Assembly: GCF_947623445.1 (NCBI RefSeq)
Contig: NC_135247.1
Span: 1,738,501-1,802,500, forward strand
DNA length: 64,000 nucleotides
Source of the DNA: Clavelina lepadiformis
Taxonomy: Eukaryota > Chordata > Ascidiacea > Aplousobranchia > Clavelinidae
Direction: 5' to 3'
The notes below the pieces were generated by a model. The model did not search any database and was not told where the DNA came from. It saw only the letters and a program-made list of their open reading frames with translations. Shown piece by piece: positions 22,291 to 34,848 of this stretch (position 1 is the first letter of the stretch; each line of letters opens with the position of its first letter). Both the position numbers and the translations under genes were made by a program.

Positions 22291-24389
22291 GTGCCGTTAT
22301 GCTTAGCTTTATTAAACGTAAAATCATTCATCTGAAATAATAGAATAGGATAAGCAAAGCAACACAACCTCACAGCTCATAAGATGTTCGTTTGTCACAA
22401 TCCAAACCGTGAAGTAGTCGTGGTCTACAACTAAGAAATGCTCGAAGCAGAAACGAAACACAAAAAATAATTAAGATAAAACGAAGCGAGTTAACAAAGG
22501 AATTTTCATTACACAACTAACATTGCCTGATTTGTAGCTACACCTCCTGACATCAGCGTAAATATGTGAAGTCCAATCCTCAAGTCGATGAGAATCTAGC
22601 TGTATGTTAAATCGGTATATATATATATACAGTAAGTGAAAGTTTATGTACTTACTGTATTCGCTAGCCAAAGCAATATACATTTTCCGAAACCGTCAAG
22701 AACCTAATCCAAATGATTTTTTTTGGATTATTATCTCCACAATCAACTAAAGATTTACTACTTTTTTGTAAAAATATAAAAGTATTGTTATCTTTATCAT
22801 TTCTGACTGCATCTTGATCTTTCCACACTAGGCTATAACGGTTCTCAAATCTACTGTTAGGCCTTATAGTGTCAATTTTCCATCGAAAACTCGAACAAAT
22901 CCTTTTTTGAGAAATTAATAACATAACAATTTTTTAACATAAAAAATGAAAGAAAACTATTTAAATAAAAAATTATATAACAAACTGGCTATTGGTGCTT
23001 CCAAAGAAAAAAACAAGAAACTATTTTGTTTTGAACAATTTTAGCGAAACTGAACTATATTTTTCTTTCTGTTGATGCCATTGCGACGCATTCAAGCGCG
23101 ATTACGGTCAGCATAGATAAAATCATATGTTATTTATATTGTATCTATGGGTCACAGAAGGTACAACATTTTACTCAACAATCAGAATATGAAAGAGCTC
23201 CTTTTATCCAAATGGTGGAAGCTCCATCAAGCTTGCCGGCAAAAAGGTTAAAAATCAATCCAACATAAGCATTTCTTTTTCATATCCTGAATACTATTAC
23301 AGTCATTTCAGAAAATTTGTGAAAATTCTCTAGAGATCCGCATTGCATTATTTTGACTGTAGTTAATTCAGAAAACTGCATAGCAATAAGTCGTTTCCCA
23401 TTTTATTGTTTATTTTTGTCATTGAATATCAGTCGACTGCAATTAATAGTTTAAAGTGTTCAACTGGAAATGATATTTAATATTGTGCTAATTGTTATAA
23501 ATTATAATAATTAGCCCTTATTCCTACGGAATTCTCGTGCAAATCTGATGATATTATGACCAGTTAGTAGAATCCAGAACGCGTTCCTTAATAAACACTT
23601 TTCTGCTTCAAACTCTTCCGAAAGTGTAAAATCCCAAACAGAAACATTTCTCACTTTTGCTTGTTTGTCGGAATTAAATCTACGTGATATTTTCAAAGCA
23701 AAAAGCCGGTGCCATAATATACAAAATACTGATGTAGATACACAATTGACCTATAGGCTGTATAACCACGTTAAGGCCACACAGGAAAGCAGCAGCAGCA
23801 TTGCAGTTTTCAATGAAAAATTGCGCGTGGAAAAACACAACTTTTAGCGTGCATTGAAACCCTAATCATTTGTTTATTCGTCATAAATTGACGTTTAAAC
23901 AAGAAAATTTGTATTGTTGCATCAAAAATCATCGTTTGAAATGGTTAAATTCAACTTGTGCTCTGTGATGTGTGTTTTTTTTGCGCTCGTGCTTAATATC
24001 TTGCTGCGAATTGCGTTGTTGCTTTAAATGAAAATTCTTTGTTAAGTCTTCCATTGAGCCGGATGTTATAGCTATGAGCTTGCATTTGTTCCATTTAACG
24101 AATCAAGGCTTGGTAGTCAGCACAATTCATCATTTAGGTTATGCAGTTGATGGCGCTTTGATCCAGAGAATGAAAACATAAAAAACAGAATACATGGCAG
24201 CATTCTAGACTTTTTTTACTTGACATAGAGGCATTTTCAAGTATCAGCTTGCTTCATCAGGTGTATTATGAGCTAACCAGGATTAATATTATCTCATCAC
24301 CATGTTAGTTCTTGCATAAAACCCCCTTGGGAATATGTAAATGCAACAATTCGCAACTAAATTTCTTATGTATTTAGTTAATTTTAGCA

Positions 24390-24775
24390 TGCTAACGCCT
24401 GAATCAATGAATCACACACAGTACGAAATATGTACATATTTATTTCCTATGCATTTACATGCTAATTGTAAAGTGGTAATACCTGATTAATAGGCCATAG
24501 AAATGAAAAACAATTATTTAATTCCTTCGTTCTTAGATGCTGATCTGCTCACACCGTGCTAACTCCTGAATCATGTAGACAATGTGCATACAATAATCTC
24601 GTCTGTATTTACATACTAATTGTAAAATGCTAATACCTGAGTAATACGCAATAGAAAATGTACATACAAATCTTACCTATGCATTTACATGCTATCATCT
24701 GATTAATAGACAATACACAATGTGCATACAATTGCCTCATCTATATTTACTTACCGACTTGTAACTTATTAAGAT
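24390..24775. repeat. Minisatellite in left arm of inverted duplication
   Basis: Degenerate tandem copies of a unit containing CATTTACATGCTAATTGTAAA, TAATACCTGATTAATA and CAATGTGCATACAAT. The reverse-complement array lies at about 42330-42690. Copies vary in length. Confidence 0.6.
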
Positions 24776-25256
24776 CGCTCATAACTCCACATACACCTGC
24801 TGGTTTTGGGGGGCTTAATGTTGAAGAAAAACAATTGAAAACGTGCTTTCTGTCGTCGCGGTTACGCTTTCATCTTTCAAACCCTCAACTTCCATGGTTC
24901 GGTGTGTTTCATTCAAATGTGTGTCAAACGCTATTTCCATGCTATTCAACGATGGTTGAGGTTTTCTTTTATATTGAACAGAATTTCTGCATTTGTAGTG
25001 GCTTTATCCAGTTAAGTGACTTAGTGCATTTACTGTAGAATGTAGATAAATCGACAGTTGGACTTGATCAGCTATTTACCTCTTCAGTCCAATGCAAAAC
25101 CCATTTTAATCTGTCGATTGTTTTACTCTCCACATCGGTCAGAATAATTCTATTGCATCTAGGGAAAGAGTGTAGGTTAATTAAAACAAATTATACACAG
25201 CATTTTAATAACATAACAATTATCGCCGTTAATTATATGCACACCGCAAGCAAGTA

Positions 25257-25347
25257 TGACTCAACGAAAATGGATTATCGTCAACAATAGGATTGGTGCA
25301 TAGAAACGCGAATCTTTTTCTTTCAGCTTGATCAGACCGGCTATAAA
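25257..25347 (+). promoter_or_regulatory. Orphan lectin-family promoter
   Basis: TGACTCA at 25257-25263 and TATAAA at 25342-25347 with all intervening motifs intact. Downstream, the exon 1 sequence, a donor TGGG|GTAATG ending exon 1 at 25474, and intron sequence are kept, but homology ends at about 25583 in exon 2; the rest of the lectin gene is absent. The promoter points toward gene E, whose exon 2 acceptor is at 26285. Confidence 0.55.
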
Positions 25348-25960
25348 TAGGCTGGGTTAATGTCCGAAAATCAAGAGTCTTAGGACAACAGTTGAGTCTT
25401 TAAGAAATGGGTTAATAACGCTAGCGTTAAAGACACCGCAATAACTTATCCTTACGATATAACAGGCGATTGGGGTAATGCGATTCATGAAGTTAAGGGT
25501 TATGTCATTCTTGCTTACTATATATAATATGTTGAAGTTTACGTGCTGTTGTTAACACATTTGTTTGCTAATAATCAAAATTAGTTAGTTTGCAATTTCC
25601 ATGTGAGTTGTTGTTGTTCGGAATTTTAACCTTAAACCTTTGCGAAAATAGTTATATAGTGAAGAAATAGTTAAAGTGATATAGCTTAAAGTTAAAATTT
25701 GTTGTTAAAAACTTATAACTTCATGTCACGCTGGATATGTGTATGTTGGTCGTTAAAAAACATCATGGCTTTAGTGCTGATAAACATTTTTAATTGCATT
25801 CGAATGAACATGAGCGATAAGCATCTTTTAAATTTGGTTGCTATAGTAACCGCGAGTATGGTCAGGTAATAATGTCCACTGAAGCAGTGGGATTGACGCA
25901 ACAAAAACAGCCGGTTGCTTAGTGTCAAACATTTTATTTTGCTTCCACGAACAGGCTATA

Positions 25961-25971
25961 AAACAGACCAA
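25961..25971 (+). promoter_or_regulatory. Putative TATA box of lectin-like gene E
   Basis: GCTATAAAA in a block CAGGCTATAAAACAGACCAACC followed by a diverged version of the family leader (CACTGTCTTAGGGCAACA). Upstream, TTGACGCAAC replaces the AP-1-like TGACTCAAC of the other members. Confidence 0.45.
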
Positions 25972-26285
25972 CCAGTTTCAGAAAATCACTGTCTTAGGGC
26001 AACATTTGAACCTTAACAGAAAACAAGGTGGTGGAGAATTTGTTTCCTTAATTTTTTCACCAGCCATGTTAACAAGCCCAGAAATATAGAGAGAGTAATA
26101 TAATAGAGCTCACAGAACTGTAGGACAATTGCATCATGCAAAAGTTGACCTAAATCTGACCACGTTGTACAATTAGAACTTGCAGTGAAAGAAATTTTAG
26201 AATTAAAAATAAAACTCATATTTAAAAGCAGTTTTTATTTTTCTTGTAAACTGATTATAATGTTATTCGTTAACTTTATTTGCAG

Positions 26286-27776
26286 TTTCATGTTGTGGTC
26301 AACGATCGCATATTTTAAAGTGTAGTTCAAACGAAACGGTGAAAGAAATTCTTCAAAGAAAATGGCAACACAGGAAGGTAGTGAAATGCTTTGCAAAGTA
26401 ATTATAAACTTGCATGTTTAATGAAGATGTATATGGCCGAACAATAGAAGTCAAAAAATCGATCGTGTTTTTTCAACACTTGCGCTATAGCCCTTACTTG
26501 TGGGAGGATTAAAGTAATAGAAAATATTTTAAACCCACGTGTTATGCTAAAAAACAGCCCAGGATGACAGGTCAAATTAATAAAAATATTCACATGGAAT
26601 CTGCCGCTCAAAGTAGTCAAACTTACTGGTGACAACAATTAGGCGTATTCACCACGGAGGATACGCTCCACAGTCAAGGCTTGATTTCATTCTCAAAACC
26701 CATAGGATTTTTATTTTTAAAGGATCACAGCTCCTCAGTTCATCAGAGACCAATACAAAGGAATGGCGATTGGAATTTCCCATCCCCTTTAAACTTGCTC
26801 CCACGAGCGTACAAGCAAAAGTGTTAGGAAACCCCCGATACCAGGACAAGTAAAGATTTACTGAATTCTCTCGTTGTTCTAAATTGTCCTATAAAAATCT
26901 TGATGCAAAGTAACTTACACTTGTTCTTTTTATTTTGTTTTGCTTAATAAAAAATCTTTTGCTTTTCATATAAAAAATATAAATATATATGCGGCTTATT
27001 CAAGGTTTCAAGTTCAGAGTGTGGTTCCTGATGAGCAGGGGTTTGACTTTGTTGTGAAGCGCACCGACATTCTAACCAGCGGTTGGGGTCAGAGTCCCAC
27101 TTTAACCTGGGTCGCTGTGGGAGAGGAAGAGGCAGAACCAACAGGTTTAATTTTTTACTTGACATTTCCTAGTGGCGTTTTAAACTCCGGATAATTTTTG
27201 ACCTATCACTTCTACCCACATAAAATGGCGAAAAAATAAAATAAACAAAAATAAAACTTGTCTGAATAAGTTGTGGAATAAGTAATAATATAAGTTAATA
27301 ATGTGGAATAAGTTATTCTCACATCGATAGAGTTCTACACAAACATCTTACTTATAGATGTGATAGATCAAAGTTACAACATTCTAAATATAACATGTTG
27401 ATTGCAGGTTCGCAGAGCATCGGTAGCTCGGAATTTGAAAACTTGCAAGTACGAGTTAATTTCATGAACTCACTGGAGAACGTTCCAAAAGTTTACGCTT
27501 GGGTTAGAGGATTGTTCCAATACCAAGAGACGTAAGATATTTCTTTTGCATGAAAAACGCAAAACCGTGTTTGGCGTAAGCTTAAATCACGATCACAGGT
27601 TTCCAAATTCAGTGTTTTACGTCTTTAAATACACTTTTCGGTTTCTTTGACGTCACAGATTCAACGTTTTCGGAATCAAAGCTGACCTCAACGGATTTAG
27701 CTGCACCGTCAAACGCACGGACAAGAGTCATGGGTGGGCTCAAAACCCCACGATCTACTACAATCTCTCTGGTTAA
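26286..27776 (+). CDS. H-type lectin-like gene E, divergent paralogue
   Basis: Exon 2 begins at 26286 after TTTGCAG with ATG at 26362; coding exons are 26362-26377, 26723-26849, 27005-27144, 27408-27531 and 27659-27776, total 525 nt and 174 residues. Start MATQEG, no signal peptide. Domain 1 contains WRLEFPIPFKLAPTSVQAKV and FDFVVKRTD...GWGQSPTL; domain 2 contains VRVNFMNSLENVPKVYAWV and NGFSCTVKRTDKSHGWAQNP and ends YYNLSG. Phases match the family. It is the most diverged intact member, with the last conserved Trp (LYW/LIW) replaced by Tyr, but it shows no disabling change, which implies selective maintenance. AATAAA follows at 27864-27869. Promoter: own TATA near 25965, possibly also the orphan promoter at 25.26 kb. 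Confidence 0.7.
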
Positions 27777-27879
27777 AAATAATCTGGAAATTGATCAAAA
27801 CTGAAGACTTTGTTGTATAACGTAGTCATTAGTATGTACTCAGATGGTAGCAATTAAGTAGAAAATAAAACCTTAACAG

Positions 27880-29340
27880 TAGTTATCAGTGTGATCTCAT
27901 TTCCTATTTTAACACATTTAATCAGGTTATGCTTGAGTGGTGCTTTCAATTACGCTTTTCATTTTAAACATCTTGTAAACATTCACATGTCGTTGAAAGA
28001 ATATCTTTGCTCACAACATAGTACATTGGTACAACTTGAAACTTCAAGACATTAAAAAAAACGAAAATACCGCTTGAGAAATTAAATATTTGAGAGTTGA
28101 GAAAAAGAATTTATCTATATCTAACAATTCATCAAAATCGCTTTGGAATTTACTACAGTGATTAATTTTTACATCTAACGTTATGTCAAAATCTACGATT
28201 ATTAATTTACAATCAAATGATCGAGATCAAAGCAGGCGGTAGTGCAATTTAAATAATAAAGACAAACCCCATAATTATTGTTTTTCAACATATTAGTCTG
28301 CCTTGCTGACCACTTGGAGTAAGTTGAGTAAGTTTTATTTTTCACAACTTGACGAGCTGAAATATTTTTAATCGGACTTGTTACCTGTAATCAGCATTTT
28401 GGGCAACTTTGTAATGTTCTTTCATATCACATCTTGCATTATATTAAAAAATACTAAACTACGGTAAGATCGTTCGCCAATTCATATTCAATAATAAAAC
28501 GACTGTACGGTACGCACAGTAGCCTATATGGGATTGTCCCTTTTTCCTGACGTTTTAGGCGAATCTTGACAAACGTCTTCCAGGAAGTCTTTTGGAAAGT
28601 CCCCTGAGCTTAAGCGTATGGATACCTCGATGTCTTATAAGTTTCAAGCAAGGGACATTTCTCAACTTGATTTATGGTAAGATGCGGTCATCGAGTAGAG
28701 ATAAAAAAACGCAATGGTCAATTTGGTCATATACCAATAGGTGCCAACCGACCACCATAGGTACCGACTTCCTGAGGTGCTTCACATCCTGAACAATTTG
28801 GAATTTGCACAACATTTATAAGTAAAATTGATAATTGTAACACGGTTGTTAGGATAAAAATAAAAACTAGTCATTGACGATAGTGACGGTTTGTAATCGC
28901 ATAGTTTCAAAAATTTTTTCGTTTGAATAATATTAACTTCCACTGAATGGAAAGACGCGTGTACGGATCGCATCTTTGCGTTATATTTTCATTCTAGCAT
29001 TCGAGATATGTTTTACGTTCACGATAAATTTAACCAATTATTCAAAGTATTTAAAGAGAAATTGTCTGCAAAATCAGCTTGCCTCAGGTTGCAAAACAAC
29101 GGATTCCACTTAATTAGTGACAGCATTTAAATGAAATAATTTTTCCAAACAGTCTCATGGCGTAATCAGTTACGTAAGAGAAATTGGTTTATTCTTGATA
29201 CGTGCTCTGTCTCGATAAGAACCTTGCAGCCATAGGTAGCTGAACTAGTTGTTAATGACATGAAAAAATGAGGCCATCTTTAATGTACAGACACGCTGAA
29301 TAACTACATGAGTCTTTGAATGAATGTGTTATTGTGCATG
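27880..29340. other. Intergenic, no gene recognised
   Basis: AT-rich; the frames at 28592-28792 and 28782-28973 are short and unsupported. Confidence 0.4.
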
Positions 29341-29349
29341 CAGTTGTAA

Positions 29350-29455
29350 TAGAAGTAATAACATAAGCTCAGTAACATAAGGTCAGTAACATAAGGTAAT
29401 AAGGTAATAGCATAAGGTAATAACATATTACATAAGGTAATAACATAATGTCAAA
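29350..29455. repeat. Short tandem repeat (ATAAGGTAATAAC-like)
   Basis: Degenerate copies of AACATAAGGTAAT and AGTAACATAAGGTC in about 105 bp. Confidence 0.7.
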
Positions 29456-29599
29456 CAACCAAATAAAGTTCAAGTTATCTGAAAAACAAAGAAATAATTG
29501 CAAAATTAACTCCAATCAACAATGACGTCCCAGTTTTTAAAACACTCTGCCAAATAGCACTGTATAACACATACTGTCAACTTACGCAATATCCTTGAA

Positions 29600-30260
29600 T
29601 GGCGGTATGGTGCCTAAATCCAAAAGAATGGAAAGAAAAAGAATGGAAATATAACCATATAGCCTATCATTCCAACAACGAAGAGGCGGAATCAAAAGCT
29701 AAATGCCGACCACCTCAGCGAACGGAAGTAGCTGCTGTGCTGTAGGTGTTAATATTGCTCTTTTACGCTTAAATATAAATATGGCTAACTTCTGTGCTAT
29801 ATTGATTTTAGCCACACATTTCCTATGAGTAAACCAGCAGAAATGCATCATGCTTATTGCTTACATCTCAAATCTATGCGGGAAGCAAAACCGCACAAAA
29901 TCTACAAAACTCGAGAGTCTTGAAATGGAACAAGTCCAAAAACAAGCTGTTCTTAAATCAAAGAGCAGTTATCCGTAAATGCACTGGAGCAAGAAAGATT
30001 TTTGAAAACATGTAATGGTAAAGCAATTATTGTCAAATTTGTTTCGAAAATTTTGCGTTTATGACGGAGATGGCAGTCATTTTGGCGTCATGATATAAAA
30101 AGAACATGGTTGATGATTGTATTATGTTGTGTTTATTGTTTCTCTGATTTCTATCTACGGCAAACTTGGTTTATTCTAATTATGCGACCCGGTGACTTTG
30201 GTTGCTGTAATCATTCGAGACCTCATGCTACTGTACTCTGCGAACTAAAGTGATCCAGGA
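29600..30260 (+). repeat. Small-ORF repeat unit, copy B (ORF disabled)
   Basis: Upstream block, ORF and 3' flank match copy A. The 3' flank up to TATGCGACCCGGTGACTTTGG also matches copy C in reverse (37250-37300). The ATG at 29781 is followed after 15 codons (MANFCAILILATHFL) by TGA where copies A, C and D have Trp. The downstream frame to 30015, including CTGARKIFENM, is still readable, so decay is recent. Confidence 0.65.
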
Positions 30261-30399
30261 TAAGTCAGACAATGAATTCCAGTATTTAATACAAATCCAT
30301 AGAAAGTTGGAGATTTTGCAACGCAACGATTTCCTACCTTTATGCAGCACACAACAATCCTTTTTAACATGTATTTGCAGAGCTACTTTAATGCAGATG

Positions 30400-30665
30400 C
30401 AGAGCTTATCTGTCTTAACTTATGTTATGTTAACTTAATTTACCTGTTGAATTAATTATCTGACTCTATTGTTGCGTGCGGTTAGAATATTCTAACCACT
30501 TGTCAACCGAAAGCTTTTAATATTACAACAGATATAGTTTACAAGAAAAGGTTTTTATTGTAGGTGCTGTACACTTTCTCAACATTACGCATAATCAAAA
30601 ACATAGTAATACCACTGCTTATAAGATGTCTATCGAGTTGCAAACACCATGACTAGCGTAGTAAG
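30400..30665. repeat. Dispersed repeat matching 4140-4400
   Basis: Direct-orientation match sharing CTGACTCTATTGTTGCGTGC and GTACACTTTCTCAACATTAC, with moderate divergence. Confidence 0.55.
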
Positions 30666-30967
30666 CTCATCTGACTCTCTCTCCTTTGCATATAATCTAT
30701 TTTACTAATCTATTTTAATCTATCTACTTTATAATCTATTTGCATATAATTGCATAGAATCTATTTTAGTCTTATGTTTCTAATCTTACAGTTTTATCAA
30801 ATATATATACAAAGTAGAAATCTTTCTGCTTTAATTTGATCTTTTAAGTTAAAATTGTCTGATTATTCGAATTTAATAACGTTAGTCACTGCTTTAACGA
30901 AAAAAAAACACTAAAAAATGTGAAAATATTTTAGTTTTTCATTGCCCATCGAACCAGTTGGTAGAAG

Positions 30968-32084
30968 ATGGTGGACTTTGCAATAACGGATCTAATCGCT
31001 GCAGTGGTTGGACTTGTATTAGTCGTGATCGAATGTGCAATCGTATGGTCCAGGTTGGCCTTTTAAACTCCGTTCCATTACATAGTCTCGCTATTTCGCA
31101 GACGAGGTTATTTGCGATCATTATGCATTGTAATGTTCACCATAATGGTGATCTGCGGCTCACTTAGAATTTTAACCTACAATGCCGAGTTCCCTGTTCC
31201 TCCCTAGTTTCTCTCTTTCTTTCTCTTAAACTCCTTTACATTACATCCGCATTAGTCTCATTAGTCTTGCATTTTCGCAGGTTGTTTGCGACCATTTCGC
31301 ATTGAAATGTTCACCATAGGGTGATTGCACTAACCTTTCCGGTCTAGCTCCACCTGAAGTAAAAGTCCGTCCTGGAACAATGTTTTGGAGCAATTGCACT
31401 TGCGACTTTGCTATCTGCAATCGAGTCGTTCGCATTGCGGAATTTCCCAGAATAAAACCTTCGAAAGGGACACACCCCTTGAAAATATTCTAGATCTGCT
31501 CCTGGCTACATTGGTAATGTCCAAAATGATTAAACATCAACTACCGTCAAAAAGACGAAGCTGAGGAAGCGTATGAAGTTATGAATGAAATAGGGGTAAG
31601 TTGTTCAAATCAAATCAATTGTTTGTTATTTCAGAACTTTGGAGTCCATAAACCTGGAAACATACAAAGAGAAACATGTGCAGGTTAGGACGTCATGTTA
31701 AATAATTCACAGGCCAACAAAAAAATTTTGGCATGGATGGTAAGAACGATTTCAGAGTATATCAGGGGCGCTGAGCTCGAAAATGTCATTAGTTTTTGCA
31801 GATTGGCTTTAGTTTTTAAGATATTAGCGAATTTCATTTTTTATGTTCCCATCTGGATGTTTTCCTTGCCTTATTTTACAGGCATATTATTTAAAGCCCT
31901 TGCCGTATTTTACAGGCTTTAATGTAGGATAATAAAGTTGAAATGGCTTCACATTGCAGGAAAAATTTGATTTTCGCTTATTTGTTTATTTCATTTTGCA
32001 GCACTTCAAAAGAGTTTTGCAGAGCCTGGGTATTTCGAAACTCGTAAAAAGTCAATGAAATCTTTAGTCCAAGGTTTCCGGTAG
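30968..32084 (+). CDS. Unrecognised multi-exon gene candidate with two membrane helices
   Basis: Exon 30968-31053 starts at a good-context ATG (GAAGATGG) and codes MVDFAITDLIAAVVGLVLVV then IECAIVWSR, a clear transmembrane helix. After CAG|GTTGG, an acceptor TTTCGCAG at 31101 opens an in-phase exon (from 31102) coding RGYLRSLCIVMFTIMVICGS, a second helix. Further exon-like pieces at 31555-31595 (EAEEAYEVMNEIG), 31635-31683 (NFGVHKPGNIQRETCA), 31713-31739 (QQKNFGMD) and 32002-32084 (LQKSFAEPGYFETRKK to SLVQGFR and TAG) have consensus splice sites and phases compatible with each other. The link between the helix exons and 31555 is unresolved. I know no family that matches. The second exon's acceptor region has a degraded copy at about 31240-31310. 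Confidence 0.42.
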
Positions 32085-33046
32085 GAGTCTTCACTTTTTC
32101 TTTCACTCTGTACTTGACACAATTTCATATGGATTTTTTCCTCAAACTGTGTGCTGGATAGTAGTAGAAAAGATAAAAATGTTTCTTTTACCGATCAGTT
32201 CAAGAAGGCCGTAATTATTCCATTAAAAATAAAGACCTACAGAGGTCTACTTTCGGCCAATAAACAATAGAAGGTGTGGGCGAGGTTGACCTGGAACTAG
32301 AACTTGCCTATAGGTAAGCCCCTTAACGTTAGCATTCAGATTGTTTGGATTTTTGTATACTGACCGAATTTGAGTTAAATCTTTATGTTCCATGTCTGCT
32401 GTTTTAGGAACCTCAGCGACTCAACTTAACGAAATTATGTCGGATTTCAAAAATTACCGTGCTGTATGTAAACTGTGATGACTTAAGGGGCTGTAGGCCC
32501 ATCCGAAGCCCTATCTTAAACAATGTAAAGTACCATTTTTCATTTTGAATTTGCTTCTAAACAAGCCCGGTCACCTCGCTGAGCTTTTGTATCCGCCGGG
32601 ATGTAGGACAAAAGGACTTAATGCAGTATTTTGGGCAAATTCTCGTATCTGGAATTCTCACACCAAATGCTTCAACTTTTTAACAACTTTTTTCCTTATA
32701 TTTTTCCAAAAAATCAGCCAAAAAGCCTTAACTTTGAATCAACACAAAACGTCAACTTTAGCCTGAACCTACACTCAGCACACGCCATGACAACAACAAA
32801 CCATCACAAATTAAGGTCACGTGCGCACTGGACCGGAACCATTTATACTTTTTCTATAGTGACGTCTTGCATCGACCTTCGTCACTATCGCCGTGTTGCC
32901 GTTTCAAAACTGCACAAAATGGTACTACAGGCCCTTAAAATGTTTTGTTTTATGATGGAAGCGAAAAGAAAACTATCGAAAGAGAAACTGAACGGGGTTA
33001 GTTAGAACATACGTCGATTTGTTATATACAGCATTTTGAATGTCAT

Positions 33047-33660
33047 TCAATCTATTGTGGACTTGTAGCCTGACAAGTCAACGGGAAAGGCACATTTCTG
33101 CTGACAGCGTTTCGTTCCTCTTATGTTTAAAGGAACAGGCAATTTGAACACAATGTCTTTTAAATTTTGAGTGAATTCCGATTCGTCAGTGTCCATAGAA
33201 AAAATAAACGAGGGGCGTTCATTCACTAATTTGGAGTGACTGGAACGCTTTAAAAATTTGAAGGTTACGTCCCCATCTTCAAAAACATCACTTACTTGTC
33301 CAACGTAGTACTGTACACTTTTTCTTGCAGAAAATTTGACCAGTGCAAATTCACCTTCTTTAATGTCACTTGGTTGATTAACCTCTGTCATTTCTTCATC
33401 GTCTGTTGTACTCCCGTCTGAGCAGTCCTCTTCATCTGATAAGAGTGACGGTGCTCCTCTTCATCGGTGCTTTGTCAGAGTCAGACTTTGAAGCATTTAT
33501 CAAGCATTTACAAATTTTGTTACTTGTCATTTTCTTTTTTTCAACCTGTTCCATGAGTTTCTGTTTTTCAGGGGTATCAGTTAAAATCCTGGTTCTTCCG
33601 CGATTTATGTTGGATTTCCTCTTTCTGGGAGCAGCTTTTGTAAATGGCCTCATGCTTTAA
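33047..33660 (-). mobile_element. Transposase-associated C-terminal fragment
   Basis: Minus-strand frames 33660-33432 (basic, RKRKSNINRGRTRI) and 33391-33047 (EGEFALVKFSARKSVQYYVG, VTFKFLKR, DIVFKLPVPLNIRGTKR, FPVDLSGY) resemble, from memory, a domain found at the C-terminus of many transposon-derived proteins in animals. The two frames are offset and no complete gene or termini are seen. Class not certain. Confidence 0.45.
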
Positions 33661-33977
33661 GGTGTGACATTCATAGGACAATCGATTGTTGATGATGAAG
33701 ACCTATCTGATATTTGGTGTTGTTGGTTGGTTGCTTATATACTCGTTTTCATTTTACGCGTTTTAGGCAAGAGGTGATGGTGGGAATGAAGGGCAAAGTT
33801 ATTGTACTGCTTGCATTAAAGCAATGTCCCAGCGTACAGGCCAAACCTAAGCAATATAACCATAGACATCTTAGGTTCTCTTAGTACCCTCTAGCTGTAT
33901 TTAGAGAGGTCCCTACAAGGTTGCGAATGGGATGTGACCAGGAGAGCCACAAAATGACGAAAATTAGAAAGACACTA

Positions 33978-34092
33978 CATGCGTGCTATACGTGACATGC
34001 GTGCCACGCGTACCATGCGTACCATGCGTACCATTCGTTCCATGCGTTCCATGCTTGCCATGCGTGCCATGCTTGCCATGCGTGTCATCCTT
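33978..34092. repeat. 10-bp minisatellite, CCATGCGTAC family
   Basis: About eleven tandem copies of a 10-bp unit (variants CCATGCGTAC, CCATGCGTTC, CCATGCTTGC, CCATGCGTGC). Confidence 0.85.
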
Positions 34093-34840
34093 GGCTATGA
34101 GCATCCATATGTAGGTGGCGGATTTCAATCCAAATACTTACGTTCAGATGGCTAGATACTGAGTCGAAAATATCACATGCTAGTATTTTATATTTTACCG
34201 TATTTATAATGCGTTAATTATTTATTTATTATGCGATGATTGCTTTACAGTGTTTTAATTTTAGTTGATTAATTGTGATTAATTATCATTGTTTATGTCA
34301 CATATTTCACGTTCTTAATTTATCAATAGTTTGACACTTCAACTTTTGCAAGTTATAAAAGCTAATGTGAAGTAATTCAAATGGTCTGTTGGGTTTTGGT
34401 CTTGGCTGTTTGATAAAATTGCTTTCTTGGATTAATCTGATGGAACAGCGGTTCACCATGTATGTGGAAACGCCTGGCATTTGGAGAATCAGAATTTTTT
34501 GTTATATTATCATTCTTGAAAACTCTTTTAAATACCTTTCAATGAGTCGACATCAGCATAAGACACATAACAGCAATTTCATGAGTTCCATTTATGTTTG
34601 TTTAAGAATTAAGCAGGTTATGAACAAAAAGTCAATTTGTGTAAAGTAGTATGTATAGGCTACCTTTGGCGTCATGCTTTATAGGCGCTTAAAATTACAA
34701 CACTGCAAGTAACTAGACCGCCATAACCCAAATTCAATCGCAGACTTAGTTACACTTTGTAGGTTGCTAGTGTGTATAATCCCAAAACGTTTAAAAGCAG
34801 AAACTATTGTTGAATCAGTTGTTAAAGCATCAGCATCAGC
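34093..34840. other. Intergenic, AT-rich, no gene recognised
   Basis: Only short, unsupported frames; it is the 3' side of lectin-like gene F. Confidence 0.4.
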
Positions 34841-34848
34841 CGTTGTTA

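Larger units (their letters stand above)
21846..25583 (+). repeat. Left arm of long inverted duplication
   Basis: This stretch is the reverse complement, with scattered differences, of 41459-45383. Landmarks in both arms: GCAAGCTTTTGAATTAAG at the outer end, an arm-internal 60-codon open frame (23665-23847 against 43430-43248) differing at only two residues, a minisatellite, and at the inner end the lectin promoter with intron and part of exon 2. The match stops inside lectin exon 2. Confidence 0.85.

Noticed and set aside
23665-23847. 60-codon open frame conserved in the other duplication arm (43430-43248)
   Set aside because: The frame begins at TTG, not ATG, and its conservation is explained by the inverted duplication as a whole; neighbouring noncoding sequence is equally conserved.
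30939-31121. Cys-spaced frame (GLCNNGSNRCSGWTCISRD) overlapping the two-helix exon
   Set aside because: It looked like a small Cys-rich secreted domain, but the overlapping frame gives a clean membrane helix with a good ATG and an in-phase next exon, so I preferred that.
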